This document shows positions 56,233 through 56,265 of a stretch of 56,265 bases of DNA, one piece after another. Position 1 is the stretch's first letter. Every line of letters starts with the position of its first letter. The stretch is from positions 1 to 56,265 of the forward strand of contig JAGBHV010000047.1 of the NCBI GenBank assembly GCA_017935325.1, in the 5' to 3' direction. The notes below the pieces were generated by a model. The model did not search any database. It worked only from the letters and a program-made list of their open reading frames with translations, and was not told the origin of the DNA. A program made the translations under genes and the position numbers. This DNA is from Clostridia bacterium (GTDB lineage: Bacteria; Bacillota; Clostridia; Oscillospirales; Acutalibacteraceae).

Positions 56233-56265
56233 TTTTTAGAGAGTTTGATCCTGGCTCAGGACGAA
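56233..56265 (+). rRNA. rrs: 16S ribosomal RNA, 5' end only
   Basis: AGAGTTTGATCCTGGCTCAG, the universal 16S 5' sequence, begins at 56240; the mature end is estimated ~7 nt earlier. The gene continues past the window. Confidence 0.97.

Overview
The window looks like a chromosomal segment of a strictly anaerobic, probably spore-forming, gut-type Clostridia. I would guess the Ruminococcaceae/Oscillospiraceae side of the class, but only from general character. The grounds are moderately AT-rich DNA with strong Firmicutes ribosome binding sites (AAGGAGG type), a YunB-type sporulation gene, an [FeFe]-hydrogenase locus of the NADH/ferredoxin-linked HydABC type, indolepyruvate:ferredoxin oxidoreductase, an anaerobic sulfatase-maturating enzyme, and a 16S rRNA start of Firmicutes type at the right edge. 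No phage, IS transposase or CRISPR array is visible, but the non-coding DNA is rich in small hairpin repeats.

Layout. (1) 1-19061, plus strand: the 3' part of a giant surface protein built of GLUG-type beta-helix repeats, followed by an operon of four small membrane-tethered proteins with SipW-dependent (TasA/camelysin-like) signal sequences. Three ER-type signal peptidases (Ser/His, no Lys) are interleaved with them, and a Lys-rich, Glu-heptad-repeat membrane protein ends the run. This looks like a dedicated surface-fibre or surface-complex assembly locus. (2) 19046-25292: a QueG-like iron-sulfur protein and a minus-strand run of an amidohydrolase, an AlkD-like glycosylase, a membrane sulfatase with a Cys-type formylglycine motif, its radical-SAM maturase, and TrmK. 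(3) 25479-30885: an aryl-keto-acid operon, paaK-iorA-iorB-paaK-ACT, for oxidation of aromatic 2-oxo acids to aryl-CoA or acids with ferredoxin reduction. (4) 30958-37753, minus: DUF4317, a DMP19-like protein, two secreted esterases and an FAD oxidoreductase. (5) 37897-41070: a thiol-redox island with thioredoxin, a Crp/Fnr regulator, an MBL-fold protein, thioredoxin reductase and a PrxQ/Bcp peroxiredoxin. (6) 41118-43962: a DUF1349 protein, a mini-hairpin array, tRNA-Ser(CGA), an EamA transporter and YunB. (7) 44082-55241, plus: the hydrogenase locus. Its sensory half (DRTGG protein, RsbW-like ATPase, sensory-type [FeFe]-hydrogenase homologue) and catalytic half (DRTGG protein, PHP phosphoesterase, HydC, histidine-kinase-type ATPase, 2Fe-2S protein, HydB, HydA) are separated by an inserted segment carrying a GH110-like galactosidase, a DUF559 endonuclease-like gene inside inverted hairpin repeats, and a small membrane protein. 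(8) 55242-56265: repeat-filled intergenic DNA, then a strong rRNA promoter, a leader and the first bases of 16S rRNA.

The most unusual items, in my view, are: the surface operon with three interleaved signal peptidases; the compact repeat-gene-repeat unit around the DUF559 gene; the dispersed hairpin families whose variable stems differ between copies yet stay perfectly paired; the orientation-switching mini-hairpin array next to tRNA-Ser; and a 15-bp palindrome placed about 41 bp upstream of the predicted thioredoxin transcription start, beside a Crp/Fnr gene. All functional statements are from reading motifs by eye; no search was run.
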